A DNA stretch of 64,000 bases, from positions 287,133-351,132 of the forward strand of contig NZ_MSDF01000052.1 of NCBI RefSeq assembly GCF_002022275.1, given 5' to 3'. The translations under genes and the position numbers were made by a program. The notes beneath the pieces were generated by a model, which did not search any database, was not told where the DNA came from, and worked only from the letters and a program-made list of their open reading frames with translations. Within the stretch, counting starts at the first letter, position 1; each line of letters begins with the position of its first letter. Source of the DNA: Pseudomonas fluorescens (GTDB taxonomy: Bacteria; Pseudomonadota; Gammaproteobacteria; Pseudomonadales; Pseudomonadaceae). Below, piece after piece: positions 7,724 to 16,086 of this stretch.

Positions 7724-9615
7724 CGGATATTCCCGCTGATCGCAAAGTAAGTCTGGATGCGATCAAATGCGTTTTCATTCAACTTCCAGCGTTGTGCATG
7801 CGAATCGACAGGACCCTTTGCACCGAACAATTGCATGAAGTCAATTTTCACTTCCTGAACAAACTGATCGGCGTATTCCTTATTGTGATCATTCAGCACC
7901 CAGTGAATACGCTGCCAGTCCTCGAAAAAATACTCTTGCAGCAGCGGCAGGATTTGTTGTCGGAAGATAGAAGCCAACAGCGCCAGACTGGGCTCGTCCC
8001 GCAGCGGCAAAAAGTACGCATGTCCCAGGCTATGATCACGATCGAGCAAAACCTCAATACGCTCATTCAGTGAGGTCAACAGTTGCTTAATGTCTACACC
8101 GGCCTCAGAAGTTGCCTCGTCGCCATCGTTGACGAAAATACCTTCGAGCAGATCAGGCTTGGGTGGCATTTCAATGAAGTTGAAACGACGGCGCAATGCA
8201 ATGTCCATTGAAGCCAAGGAGCGATCGGCGGTATTCATAGTGCCGATGAGGTAAACATTGTCAGGGACACTGAATGGCAGTTTCGAGTAGGGAAGCCTGA
8301 CACTCAACCCTTCGCTCGACGCCGCATCCAGACGCTCCCGCTTGCTCGGTTCGATCAAACTGATCAGTTCGCCGAAAATGCGGGAAATGTTCCCCCGGTT
8401 GATTTCGTCGATTACCAGAACATGAGGTTTGCGTACGCCGTCCGCTTGCTCAAATGGCTTGATCGGCTTGGCATCCGACTTATGCAGGTAACTGAGCAAA
8501 TCACTCCAGTTGAAACGGTCCAGTGGGTATACGGTTTTTTGGGTGAATGACTTTTCTCCATTCAGAGGCAGTACAGATAAATTGAGATCGCGATAAAGCC
8601 AGTTCACTGGCAACACGTGCGGATAAAGGCGCACGGTGCTGGGTGGGCTTGCCTCATGTCGATATTCACCGGTAACCACACCGATCGCAGATATCAGTTC
8701 TGCTGAATGAATACACACCAGAATATCGCCACTCTGAATCTCCTTTGCAAAGGAGCTCAAGGTACTTTTGTCATTGCTGCCGAGTTGGTCGTAAAAATCC
8801 GTGGTTTTTTCGGCCTTCATATCGCCTGCGCCCACCCAACCAATGCGCGCTTCACCGTGGTCAAGGCAATAGGTCAACTCGGGGCTGGCCCCAGTGCCTT
8901 TGATGGAAATTTTCCAGATTCGCGGATTGCCAGCGACGCCCGCATCGGCAGAACTTGTCCGCGCCTGGTCACACAGAAGTTTAAAGATTCCTGGTTCAAT
9001 CGGGTAACTGAGCAGCCCCTTTTCATCGCTGACTGCGCGTAAACCTTCAATGAAGTCTTCATAGCTAAAGCTCTGGTGAAAGGTCACAAATCGAATGCGG
9101 CCTTCTCTATCCAGCTCATCGACACGTGCCTTCAACGCAATCCGCAGCTCATCTTCCGAAGCGCTGTCCCGGAGTTGTTTAGCCAGAAAAACCGGGTCTA
9201 GCACTTCCAGCGCGGCCTCAATTGTCGAGTAGGTTTTACCCGTACCTGGCGGACCGAACAGAATCCGGTTCAGCGCGACTTTATCAGCAGTTACCGGATG
9301 GGAAGCCTGATGGCTCGCAGAATTCGCGGACTGCACGCCGCCCCAAAAGATGCGACGCGGGTTCTGCCCTGAAGATTGCAACTCTGGGTAATTGTCTTGC
9401 CAGCGACCGCGGGAGCCATAAATCTCACGAGCTATCTGCGATACCAATTCATCGTCAGTGGTGATGGCCTTACTGCGCGCTTTTTTTTCCTGGCACTCAA
9501 CTGGATATAGCCGAAAGAGTTCTAACGCCAAATCACTAGGTGTCCATTGCTTTCCAGGCGTTTGCTGTAAAAGTTCGAACACCCGATTACGCAACTTCAA
9601 TGTCATGCGGCACAT
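7720..9615 (-). CDS. mcrB: McrB, AAA+ GTPase with inserted PUA/EVE-like domain
   Basis: A 631-residue McrB homologue. Residues 1 to about 90 form a small N-terminal domain that may be a winged helix. The AAA+ motor has Walker A GPPGTGKT (121-128), Walker B HVLVIDEINRGN (about 398-409) and the McrB signature MNTADRS (460-466). Between Walker A and B, about residues 232-375 form an extra domain with IWKISIKG, ARIGW, SGDILVCIHSAELISAIGVV and a YPHVLPVNWL strand. That order resembles PUA/EVE-type modified-base readers. E. coli McrB instead reads DNA with an N-terminal domain. Two candidate starts (9615 or 9606) both have weak ribosome sites. The fold of the insert is inferred by pattern. Confidence 0.9.
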   Translation of the reverse strand: MCRMTLKLRNRVFELLQQTPGKQWTPSDLALELFRLYPVECQEKKARSKAITTDDELVSQIAREIYGSRGRWQDNYPELQSSGQNPRRIFWGGVQSANSASHQASHPVTADKVALNRILFGPPGTGKTYSTIEAALEVLDPVFLAKQLRDSASEDELRIALKARVDELDREGRIRFVTFHQSFSYEDFIEGLRAVSDEKGLLSYPIEPGIFKLLCDQARTSSADAGVAGNPRIWKISIKGTGASPELTYCLDHGEARIGWVGAGDMKAEKTTDFYDQLGSNDKSTLSSFAKEIQSGDILVCIHSAELISAIGVVTGEYRHEASPPSTVRLYPHVLPVNWLYRDLNLSVLPLNGEKSFTQKTVYPLDRFNWSDLLSYLHKSDAKPIKPFEQADGVRKPHVLVIDEINRGNISRIFGELISLIEPSKRERLDAASSEGLSVRLPYSKLPFSVPDNVYLIGTMNTADRSLASMDIALRRRFNFIEMPPKPDLLEGIFVNDGDEATSEAGVDIKQLLTSLNERIEVLLDRDHSLGHAYFLPLRDEPSLALLASIFRQQILPLLQEYFFEDWQRIHWVLNDHNKEYADQFVQEVKIDFMQLFGAKGPVDSHAQRWKLNENAFDRIQTYFAISGNIR

Positions 9616-9724
9616 CCCAACAGGAGTAAATGCCGACGAAGCTAGCTATTTGGCATCATCCTGTCCACCACAAAACGCAGCAGCTGGCACACCGCCAAAC
9701 CGCTGCTTTATGGCTCTACTCGGC

Positions 9725-11791
9725 TCAGAGCATCGGCGAGTTACTCACGATCCTCAGCGCCAACCCCTCATACGCATCCAGCGTAATGGTGAACTCGCCC
9801 TCGGCGGTCAGGTCGCCCTCGACCCGCTCGTTGATGATGTCCACTACTGGCCCCGGTGCGATATTGGGCAAGTGCAGGGTCTCGGTGATCGGCGTGGCGC
9901 CGAAGTTCAGCGCGGTGATTTGCGTGCCCTTACCCGCCGGCAGTTCATGCACCATGATCAACAAGCCCGGGTGCTCGACATCCGGCACCAGAATCTGGCG
10001 GCTGGCGGCAATGCCGTAGGCGCTGCGCACCGCGAGGATTTTCTGCAACTGCGAGGCAAATGACTCCGGGTCCAGCAGCTGGCTGTTCAGGCTGCCGTAC
10101 AAGGTTTTCGAGCGCGGCATCTGGCCAGCGGACAGCTCTGCGTCGGGGTTCAGGTCAACCAGGTCATACGCGCCGCGATGGATCCAGCGCGTGTCGCCGT
10201 CTTGCATCAGATGCGCGACCTCCTCTGCCGCCAACGGCAGCGCGCCCACCAGGTCCCAGCCCGACAAGGCAAATACGCCGGGTTGCATGGCGTTGTACAT
10301 CACTAGCAGCAAATGAATCTGGCGAATCTGCTGGATATCCGCCGCCGTAATCGCGTCCAGATCACGAATGCCCAACGCCGCCGTGATGATGCTGGCGGTG
10401 GTGCAGGACACGCCATTGGTCACGAACTTGAGGTTATACGGCGCATGCTCACCGGCGAGGCGTTCGTACATCTGCTCGCGAATGTGCTCGCGCAGAATGT
10501 TGCCGGGGAACGTCTGGCCCTGGTAGAGGTAATTGTCATGGGCGTGCAGGGTCCAGAAGTGCACCAGTTCCAGGGTCAGCTCATCGTGGTTTTGCAACGC
10601 ATGGATCAGCGAGCCGGGGTCGATGCCCTGGCTGTGCATCTCGCGCAGCATCAGGCGCAAAAACTCTGTGTCGCCGATCAACAGCGCGTGCTGGTAAGCC
10701 GGACGCGTGATGAAATCGTAGGAAAGATCGGCACCGCCGTGGGACATCGCAGCGATGTCGTCCACCGTGAGGTTCAACTCCTGAAAGCTGAAGCCGCCGG
10801 CCTTGCGAATCGCGCCGCCGAGCAGTTGGTTGCCGGTGATGGACAGCGGGTGGCTTTCCGACCACGCCGTGCCATCAAGCTTGCGCTCCACGCCCAGAAA
10901 GCCGTTGGCATCCAGACGCAGGATCTTGGCACCCATCACGTCGATGGCATGCAGGGCATCACCGATGATCATCTGTTGCGCGGCAAATGAAGGGTCCAGC
11001 CAGTTCAGCGACGGCTGGCCTTCCTTGAAATAGTGCAGGTACACCCAGCGCCGCGGCTTGCCGTCCACGCCCACCACCACCGGGGTGGTGCTCCAGTCGG
11101 TTTCTTTAACGCCGGGTTCAAAGAAGATTACCCGCTGCAACTGGCCGACGATGTAATGCTTGTCGCGCAGCGCGTCGACCTGCACGGGGCTGAGGTTCTG
11201 CGCATCACGCCCCTCGGCGACGTCAGGCAGCAGCTGCCAGTCTTCCTCGCGGATCTCCACCATGTGGTAAAGCCCGGGATAGTCCTCATACGCCATCTCG
11301 GCCAGGCGGAAGTCCGCGCCTTTGCCGGTATGGGACGGAATCACGTCGTCGATGATCACCGAATTGTGCGCCGCCGCCATCCGCGTCAGCGCCTGCAACT
11401 GCGCCTCGGTGCCCAGTTCCGGGTCGATTTCAAAGCTGATGCGGTCGAAATTGCCGTCGATAGTCGGCGTATGCCGAGTACCCGAAAGCCCTCCGGACTT
11501 TTTCAGCGGGCCGTTGTGAATGCCCTGAATGCCAATCTTCGACAACGCGTGCCACAGGCTTGCATCGCCCAACGCTTCGAGCACCGTGCCGCCTTCACGG
11601 GTCACGATGGACGCGGGATACGCGGTGAACCACACAGACGACAAGGCCGTGGCATCACGGGGCCGGGTATGCGCGTAAGGCTGCTGCCACAAACGCCCTT
11701 GCCCCGAATAGAGCCTGGCCCGCTGGCGCGCTGCGTGCAGCATCGATTGCTCAACCAGCCAGTTCACATGATCGTTGTTCGCCGCCGTCAT
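9725..11791 (-). CDS. treS: Trehalose synthase (maltose alpha-D-glucosyltransferase)
   Basis: A 688-residue GH13 enzyme that interconverts maltose and trehalose in the cytosol. The length matches Pseudomonas TreS enzymes of about 689 residues, without a fused maltokinase. GH13 signatures are present: nucleophile region ILRLDANGF (Asp294), acid/base region FQELNLTVDD, and LQNHDELTLE containing the conserved His-Asp pair. A C-terminal beta domain follows from about residue 600. The McrBC pair lies immediately downstream, and no partner genes for glycogen or trehalose metabolism are adjacent. It probably serves osmoprotection or glucan metabolism, as known for the family. Confidence 0.85.
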   Translation of the reverse strand: MTAANNDHVNWLVEQSMLHAARQRARLYSGQGRLWQQPYAHTRPRDATALSSVWFTAYPASIVTREGGTVLEALGDASLWHALSKIGIQGIHNGPLKKSGGLSGTRHTPTIDGNFDRISFEIDPELGTEAQLQALTRMAAAHNSVIIDDVIPSHTGKGADFRLAEMAYEDYPGLYHMVEIREEDWQLLPDVAEGRDAQNLSPVQVDALRDKHYIVGQLQRVIFFEPGVKETDWSTTPVVVGVDGKPRRWVYLHYFKEGQPSLNWLDPSFAAQQMIIGDALHAIDVMGAKILRLDANGFLGVERKLDGTAWSESHPLSITGNQLLGGAIRKAGGFSFQELNLTVDDIAAMSHGGADLSYDFITRPAYQHALLIGDTEFLRLMLREMHSQGIDPGSLIHALQNHDELTLELVHFWTLHAHDNYLYQGQTFPGNILREHIREQMYERLAGEHAPYNLKFVTNGVSCTTASIITAALGIRDLDAITAADIQQIRQIHLLLVMYNAMQPGVFALSGWDLVGALPLAAEEVAHLMQDGDTRWIHRGAYDLVDLNPDAELSAGQMPRSKTLYGSLNSQLLDPESFASQLQKILAVRSAYGIAASRQILVPDVEHPGLLIMVHELPAGKGTQITALNFGATPITETLHLPNIAPGPVVDIINERVEGDLTAEGEFTITLDAYEGLALRIVSNSPML

Positions 11792-11875
11792 AAGCCCACT
11801 ACCTGTCTTGTGAAAAGGTTACTCGTAAGCATAGGAGGGGCAACGGCGGCGATTCGTTGCATCAGCGCACCTTCG

Positions 11876-12763
11876 TCAAGACAGAAACCCGATTCGGTCG
11901 CTGAGAAAATCAATCAGCGCGCGCAGCTTGAGCGGCACCTGTCGACCAGAAGGCCACAACAGGTTGAAGGTGCCATTTTCTTCACTGTATGCCTCCAGCA
12001 CTGAACGCAGCTCACCCGAAGCCAGGTATTCCCTGACCATGAAATCTGCCGCATAGGTGATGCCCAAGCCTTTGAGGGCGAAACACACACGGCCCTCCAC
12101 TGAATTGCAAATCAGGGTGCATGGCAGCTCCCGTTCGGTCTGGGCGTCTTCCTGGATCATCCAGCGTTGTAACTTGCCCGTGTCGGGAAAACGAAAGTGG
12201 ATACAGCGGTGCTCAGCCAAGTCACGCGGCCGCGCAGGTTTGCCGTGCCTGGCAAAGTAGTCCGGCGACCCGACCGCGAGCATACGGTAGCGGCCCAGGC
12301 AACGGGCCGACAAGCCCGAATCCTTTGGCACGCCGCTGCGTATGACGGCATCAAAGCCTTCGGCAATGATGTCCACCAGGCGGTCGGAAAACTCCAGGTC
12401 AAGCTGGATATCCGGGTACAACAACTGAAACTCGGCAAATACCGGCAGGAACGGTTTGCCGATCATGGGCAGGCTCACCCGCAGCGGCCCCTGAGGGGAC
12501 GAAGCGGTCTGGCGTAATTCTTCCCCCGCCGCTTCCAGCTCCTGAATGATCCGTCGACAACGTTGCAGAAAGCGCGTGCCCTCAGCGGTCAGCGTGAGGC
12601 TGCGTGTACTGCGATGAAACAGCCGCACTTCAAGTTTTTCTTCCAGTCGCGCGATGCTTTTGCTCACGGCTGAGGCCGAAATACCCAGATGTTTTCCCGC
12701 ACCCACAAAACTGCCCATTTGCGCGGCCTGCACGAACACCGCCATCCCACTCAGACTGTCCAT
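11876..12763 (-). CDS. LysR-family transcriptional regulator
   Basis: A 295-residue LysR protein beginning MDSLSGMAVFVQAAQMGSF. The helix-turn-helix is GAGKHLGISASAVSKSIARL, followed by the usual RLFHRSTRSLTLTAEG linker. The effector domain contains GFDAVIRSGVPKDSGL, of the type found in regulators of oxidoreductase genes. It diverges from the epimerase-dehydrogenase-SnoaL operon beginning at 12938 across 174 bases and probably regulates it. The inducer is unknown. Confidence 0.9.
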   Translation of the reverse strand: MDSLSGMAVFVQAAQMGSFVGAGKHLGISASAVSKSIARLEEKLEVRLFHRSTRSLTLTAEGTRFLQRCRRIIQELEAAGEELRQTASSPQGPLRVSLPMIGKPFLPVFAEFQLLYPDIQLDLEFSDRLVDIIAEGFDAVIRSGVPKDSGLSARCLGRYRMLAVGSPDYFARHGKPARPRDLAEHRCIHFRFPDTGKLQRWMIQEDAQTERELPCTLICNSVEGRVCFALKGLGITYAADFMVREYLASGELRSVLEAYSEENGTFNLLWPSGRQVPLKLRALIDFLSDRIGFLS

Positions 12764-12937
12764 CAGCGTCCCGTCAGTGAAGTAAGGTCCACGTGTATGC
12801 GGAGTTGAAAATCCCCAATACTCAATCGATTCATGACAGTCAAGTCACTACTGATCTGACACCTATCCCACTTATTCAGCCCATCGGCAACCGTTAGATT
12901 GCACTCGCAACTTGACCCACACATCAGCGAGGCATTC

Positions 12938-13837
12938 ATGAACTTATTTCTGACAGGCGCCAATGGGTATGTCGGGGGCACCGTCGCCCTGCGATTGATC
13001 GACGCCGGCTACAGCGTTCGCGGCCTGGTACGCGACGAAGCAAAAGCCGATCAGGTGCGCGCATTGGGCATCGACCCGGTCATCGGTACCCTTGATGACC
13101 TGACGTTGCTGGCCAACGAGGCGCGAGCCGCCGACGGCGTGATTCATACCGCCGACAGCGACCACCTCGGCGCCGTTGAAACCTTCATCCAGGCGTTGGC
13201 CGGCTCGGGCAAACCCTTCCTGCACACCAGCGGTTCCAGCGTGATTGGCGACGATGCGCAAGGTGTGCACGTCAACCCCGCTGTGTTTGATGAAGACAGC
13301 ACCTTCGTGGTCGCCGCCTCCAAGCAGCCACGCCGCGACATCGAGCTGAAAGTGCTGGGCGCAGCCGCCAGGGGCATTCGGGCAGTGGTGATCTGCCCAA
13401 GCAACATCTACGGCACCGGTACCGGCGTACACAGACAAAGCGTACAGATTCCCTGGTTGGTGCTGCAGGCGAGCGAAAGCGGCGTGGTGCGCGTCGTCGG
13501 CAGCGGGGTCAATCGCTGGTCCAACGTGCATGTTCTCGATGTCGCCGAGCTTTACCTGCTCGCACTGCAAAAAGCCCCCGCTGGCGCGTTCTATTTCGTT
13601 GAAAACGGCGAGGCGTCTTTCCTGGAAATTGGCCAGTCAATCGCCCGTCGCCTCAAGCTTGAGCCAGTCGCTTTCTGGACGGTGGAGCAAGCCGCCACGC
13701 GCTGGGGCTATCTGCATGCGCACTACACGTTCGGCACCAACAGCCGGGTCCGAGCCAAACGCGCACGCGAAGAATTGGGCTGGGCGCCCACCTTCCATTC
13801 GGCCCTGGAATGGATTGAACAGGACATGCCGTTATGA
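12938..13837 (+). CDS. NAD-dependent epimerase/dehydratase (extended SDR)
   Basis: A 299-residue extended short-chain dehydrogenase. The nucleotide-binding motif is FLTGANGYVGG at the N-terminus. A substrate-domain region VICPSNIYGTGTG follows; a tyrosine occurs here but the canonical YxxxK is not obvious, since SKQPRRDIE stands near the expected place. ATG at 12938 has an AGCGAGG ribosome site and is preferred over an upstream in-frame codon. It is the first gene of a three-gene operon and overlaps the next gene by four bases (ATGA). Such proteins act on nucleotide sugars or small carbonyls; the substrate is not known. Confidence 0.85.
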   Translation: MNLFLTGANGYVGGTVALRLIDAGYSVRGLVRDEAKADQVRALGIDPVIGTLDDLTLLANEARAADGVIHTADSDHLGAVETFIQALAGSGKPFLHTSGSSVIGDDAQGVHVNPAVFDEDSTFVVAASKQPRRDIELKVLGAAARGIRAVVICPSNIYGTGTGVHRQSVQIPWLVLQASESGVVRVVGSGVNRWSNVHVLDVAELYLLALQKAPAGAFYFVENGEASFLEIGQSIARRLKLEPVAFWTVEQAATRWGYLHAHYTFGTNSRVRAKRAREELGWAPTFHSALEWIEQDMPL

Positions 13838-14691
13838 GCAAAGTCTGGCTGATTACCGGGAGTGCCAGCGGCATCGGCAAAGGTATCGCGCAAGCGGCAC
13901 TGGCAGCCGGCGATCGGGTCGTCGCGACCGACCTGGACCTTGCACGGTTGGACGACATTTTCGGCGCCTGCGGCGACCGGGTCCTCACCGTGCAGCTGGA
14001 TATTCGTGACCAGGCCCAGGCACACGCCGCCATGAGCGCCTGCATGGCGCGCTTTGGGCGCCTGGACGTGCTGGTCAATAACGCCGGCTATGGCCAGTTC
14101 GGCCCCTTTGAGGAGGTCGATGCCGATGCCGCTCAGTGCCAGTTCGCGACCAATGTACTGGGCACATTCAACGTGACCCGCGCCGCGCTGCCTACCCTGC
14201 GGGCGCAACGTGGCGGTCACATCCTCAATATGTCATCCAATGGCGGCTTCAAAGGGGTTGCCGGCGCCTCGTTGTATTCCGCCAGCAAATTCGCCATTGA
14301 AGGGTTTTCCGAGTCACTGGCCGAGGAAATCGCCGACTTTGGCATCCGCCTCACCGTGGTCGAACCCGGTGCCTTTCGCACGGACTTCCTCGACCAGCGA
14401 GTGCTCAAGTTGGGCAGTGGCACTCTCTGCGATTACGACGACTACCGTGCCGCGGCGCTCGCGGTGTTCGCCGCGCGCAACCATCAACAGCCCGGCGACC
14501 CGGCGCGACTGGGGAATGCCCTGGTACGCCTGGTCAACGAGAAGCATCCACCGCTGCGATTTATCGCCGGCGCCGACGCCATCAAAGTAGTCAACGACAA
14601 GCTGGCAGCGGTCGCCGAGGAAACTGCGCAGTGGCTTGAACTTAGCCTGAGTACCGATTTTCTGACTGATGAGGAGCACCAAAAACCATGA
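13834..14691 (+). CDS. Short-chain dehydrogenase/reductase (classical SDR)
   Basis: A 285-residue classical SDR. It has the cofactor motif TGSASGIGKG, NNAG (in VLVNNAGYGQFGPF), the catalytic Ser in LNMSSNGG and the YSASKFAIEGFSE Tyr-Lys pair. VVEPGAFRTDF resembles oxidoreductases acting on lipophilic or small ketone substrates. An Asp after the second strand (VVATDLD) suggests NAD(H) preference. It is coupled to the genes on both sides by four-base ATGA overlaps, so the three products should be made together. Confidence 0.88.
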   Translation: MSKVWLITGSASGIGKGIAQAALAAGDRVVATDLDLARLDDIFGACGDRVLTVQLDIRDQAQAHAAMSACMARFGRLDVLVNNAGYGQFGPFEEVDADAAQCQFATNVLGTFNVTRAALPTLRAQRGGHILNMSSNGGFKGVAGASLYSASKFAIEGFSESLAEEIADFGIRLTVVEPGAFRTDFLDQRVLKLGSGTLCDYDDYRAAALAVFAARNHQQPGDPARLGNALVRLVNEKHPPLRFIAGADAIKVVNDKLAAVAEETAQWLELSLSTDFLTDEEHQKP

Positions 14692-15173
14692 GCCTGCAAG
14701 CCTTGAGCGCCCGCTTGGATACCTTGGAAAGCCACTTGGCGATTCAACGTCTGGTTGCCGAATACGCGCATGCCTTCGATAACCACGATGAAGCGCTGTT
14801 GCGCAGCCTCTGGCACGAAGGCGCGGTACTGACGCTGGGTGCAGCCTTCGGCGACTTCACCGGTGTCGACGCGATTGTCGAATCCGCTCACCGCAATTGG
14901 GCACAGATGCCCCATATGCATCACTGGATGGCCAACGCTCTGGTCGACCTTGACGGCGACAAAGCCACGGCTCGGGCCGCGGTCGATTGTATGGTGTCGC
15001 ACCGCGAACTGGGCCAGGTACAAATCAGCGGCCTGTACCACGACCGGCTTGAACGCAGAGACGGACGCTGGGCTTTTGTCGAGCGCACGTTCGCACTGCA
15101 CTACCTCACGCCGCTGCCCCACTGGCGCCCGGTGGGTGGAAGCGAGGTGCCTGCCGATACTGCCTCGGCGTAA
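14688..15173 (+). CDS. SnoaL-like / NTF2-fold protein
   Basis: A 161-residue protein with the SnoaL_4-like cone fold. It opens with a helix and IQRLVAEYAHAFDNHDEALLRSLW, continues with GPxF-region equivalents, and ends with a strand pair around GRWAFVERTFALHYL. The family includes small cyclases, dehydratases, isomerases and non-catalytic binders. Co-translation with two dehydrogenases suggests a catabolic step such as dehydration or isomerisation of their product. Its last 68 bases overlap the convergent AraC pseudogene. Confidence 0.75.
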   Translation: MSLQALSARLDTLESHLAIQRLVAEYAHAFDNHDEALLRSLWHEGAVLTLGAAFGDFTGVDAIVESAHRNWAQMPHMHHWMANALVDLDGDKATARAAVDCMVSHRELGQVQISGLYHDRLERRDGRWAFVERTFALHYLTPLPHWRPVGGSEVPADTASA

Positions 15174-15909
15174 ACCCGGTCAACGCCTTGAACTGGCGGG
15201 TAAACGCACTGTGGTCGGTGTAGCCGCATTGCAGCGCCACCTCGGTGATCGGCAATTCGGTGTGCAGCAGCCGGTGGGCATGTTCCAGGCGGACTTTCTG
15301 GATCATCTGCCGGGGCGTGAGGTGAAACACGCGCTTGCAGTAGCGCTCCAGCTGCGCGACTGAAATGCCGGCGATTCGCGTCAGCTCACTGAGGGTGACG
15401 CGGCGGTTGAAATGCGTGCGGATGTAGTCGTCCACGGCCGCCAGACGCTGATACGCCGGGTGGGTTTCGCTGGCCGATTGCAGGTCCACCGAAATACCCG
15501 CCAGGCCGATGATCTGGCCTTCATGGTTATACAGCGGCCACTTGTGCGTCAGGCACCAACCGGGTTCGCGGGTGCCATAGAGGTGCAGTTCCAGCTGATC
15601 CTCCAACACCAACCCCTCCTCCAACACGCGCCGGTCCTGCTCGGTATACCCCGGCCCCAGTTGCGCCGGAAACACTTCGGCGCTGGTCTTGCCGAGCAGC
15701 GGTTGCAGCTGCTTGAGGCCGCAGCGCTACACCAGGGTGCGGTTGGCCAACAGGTAACGGGCGTCGATGTCCTTGATGAAGATCGCGGCATTGGGGATCA
15801 CATCGAGCATCGGCAACAGCTGCGCCACGCCGGCCAACAGTTGCTCGATGCTGTGGGGGCGATTCGCCTCACTCCCTTGGCAAAGGCTTGCAAATGCGCT
15901 TTGCAACAT
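15106..15909 (-). pseudogene. PAS-AraC regulator of the hydroxyproline locus, split by an amber codon
   Basis: Both halves are in the same frame and are separated by one TAG at 15727-15729. The N-terminal half (ATG at 15909, GGGAG ribosome site) ends in a PAS-like domain reading IKDIDARYLLANRTLV. Reading resumes with RCGLKQLQPLLGKTSAEVF, completes the PAS fold (GQIIGLAGISVDL), and reaches an AraC DNA-binding domain with ISVAQLERYCKRVF and ALQCGYTDHSAFTRQFK. A CAG-to-TAG change would explain the stop. A GTG at 15675 could restart a 189-residue fragment holding the DNA-binding domain. Its position, divergent from the hydroxyproline operon, and the known use of AraC regulators in Pseudomonas hydroxyproline loci suggest it was their activator. 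Confidence 0.85.
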
Positions 15910-16086
15910 GGCCTGAACTCCCGGTTTTTTTGAGCAGGTTGCCGCATGCCCGAGGCCCTGTCGAGCGCGGCGGATTGTGCTGAATTCGTCATCCACACAA
16001 ACGTAAAACATCAATCGCGACGGGGTTCATGGGTTCAGGATATCGCAACTGCATGCCTATCCAATAACTCACAAGAAGGCGCCGCC

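Noticed and set aside
9725..11791. TreS-maltokinase fusion
   Set aside because: The protein ends after the GH13 C-terminal beta domain at 688 residues; no kinase domain follows.
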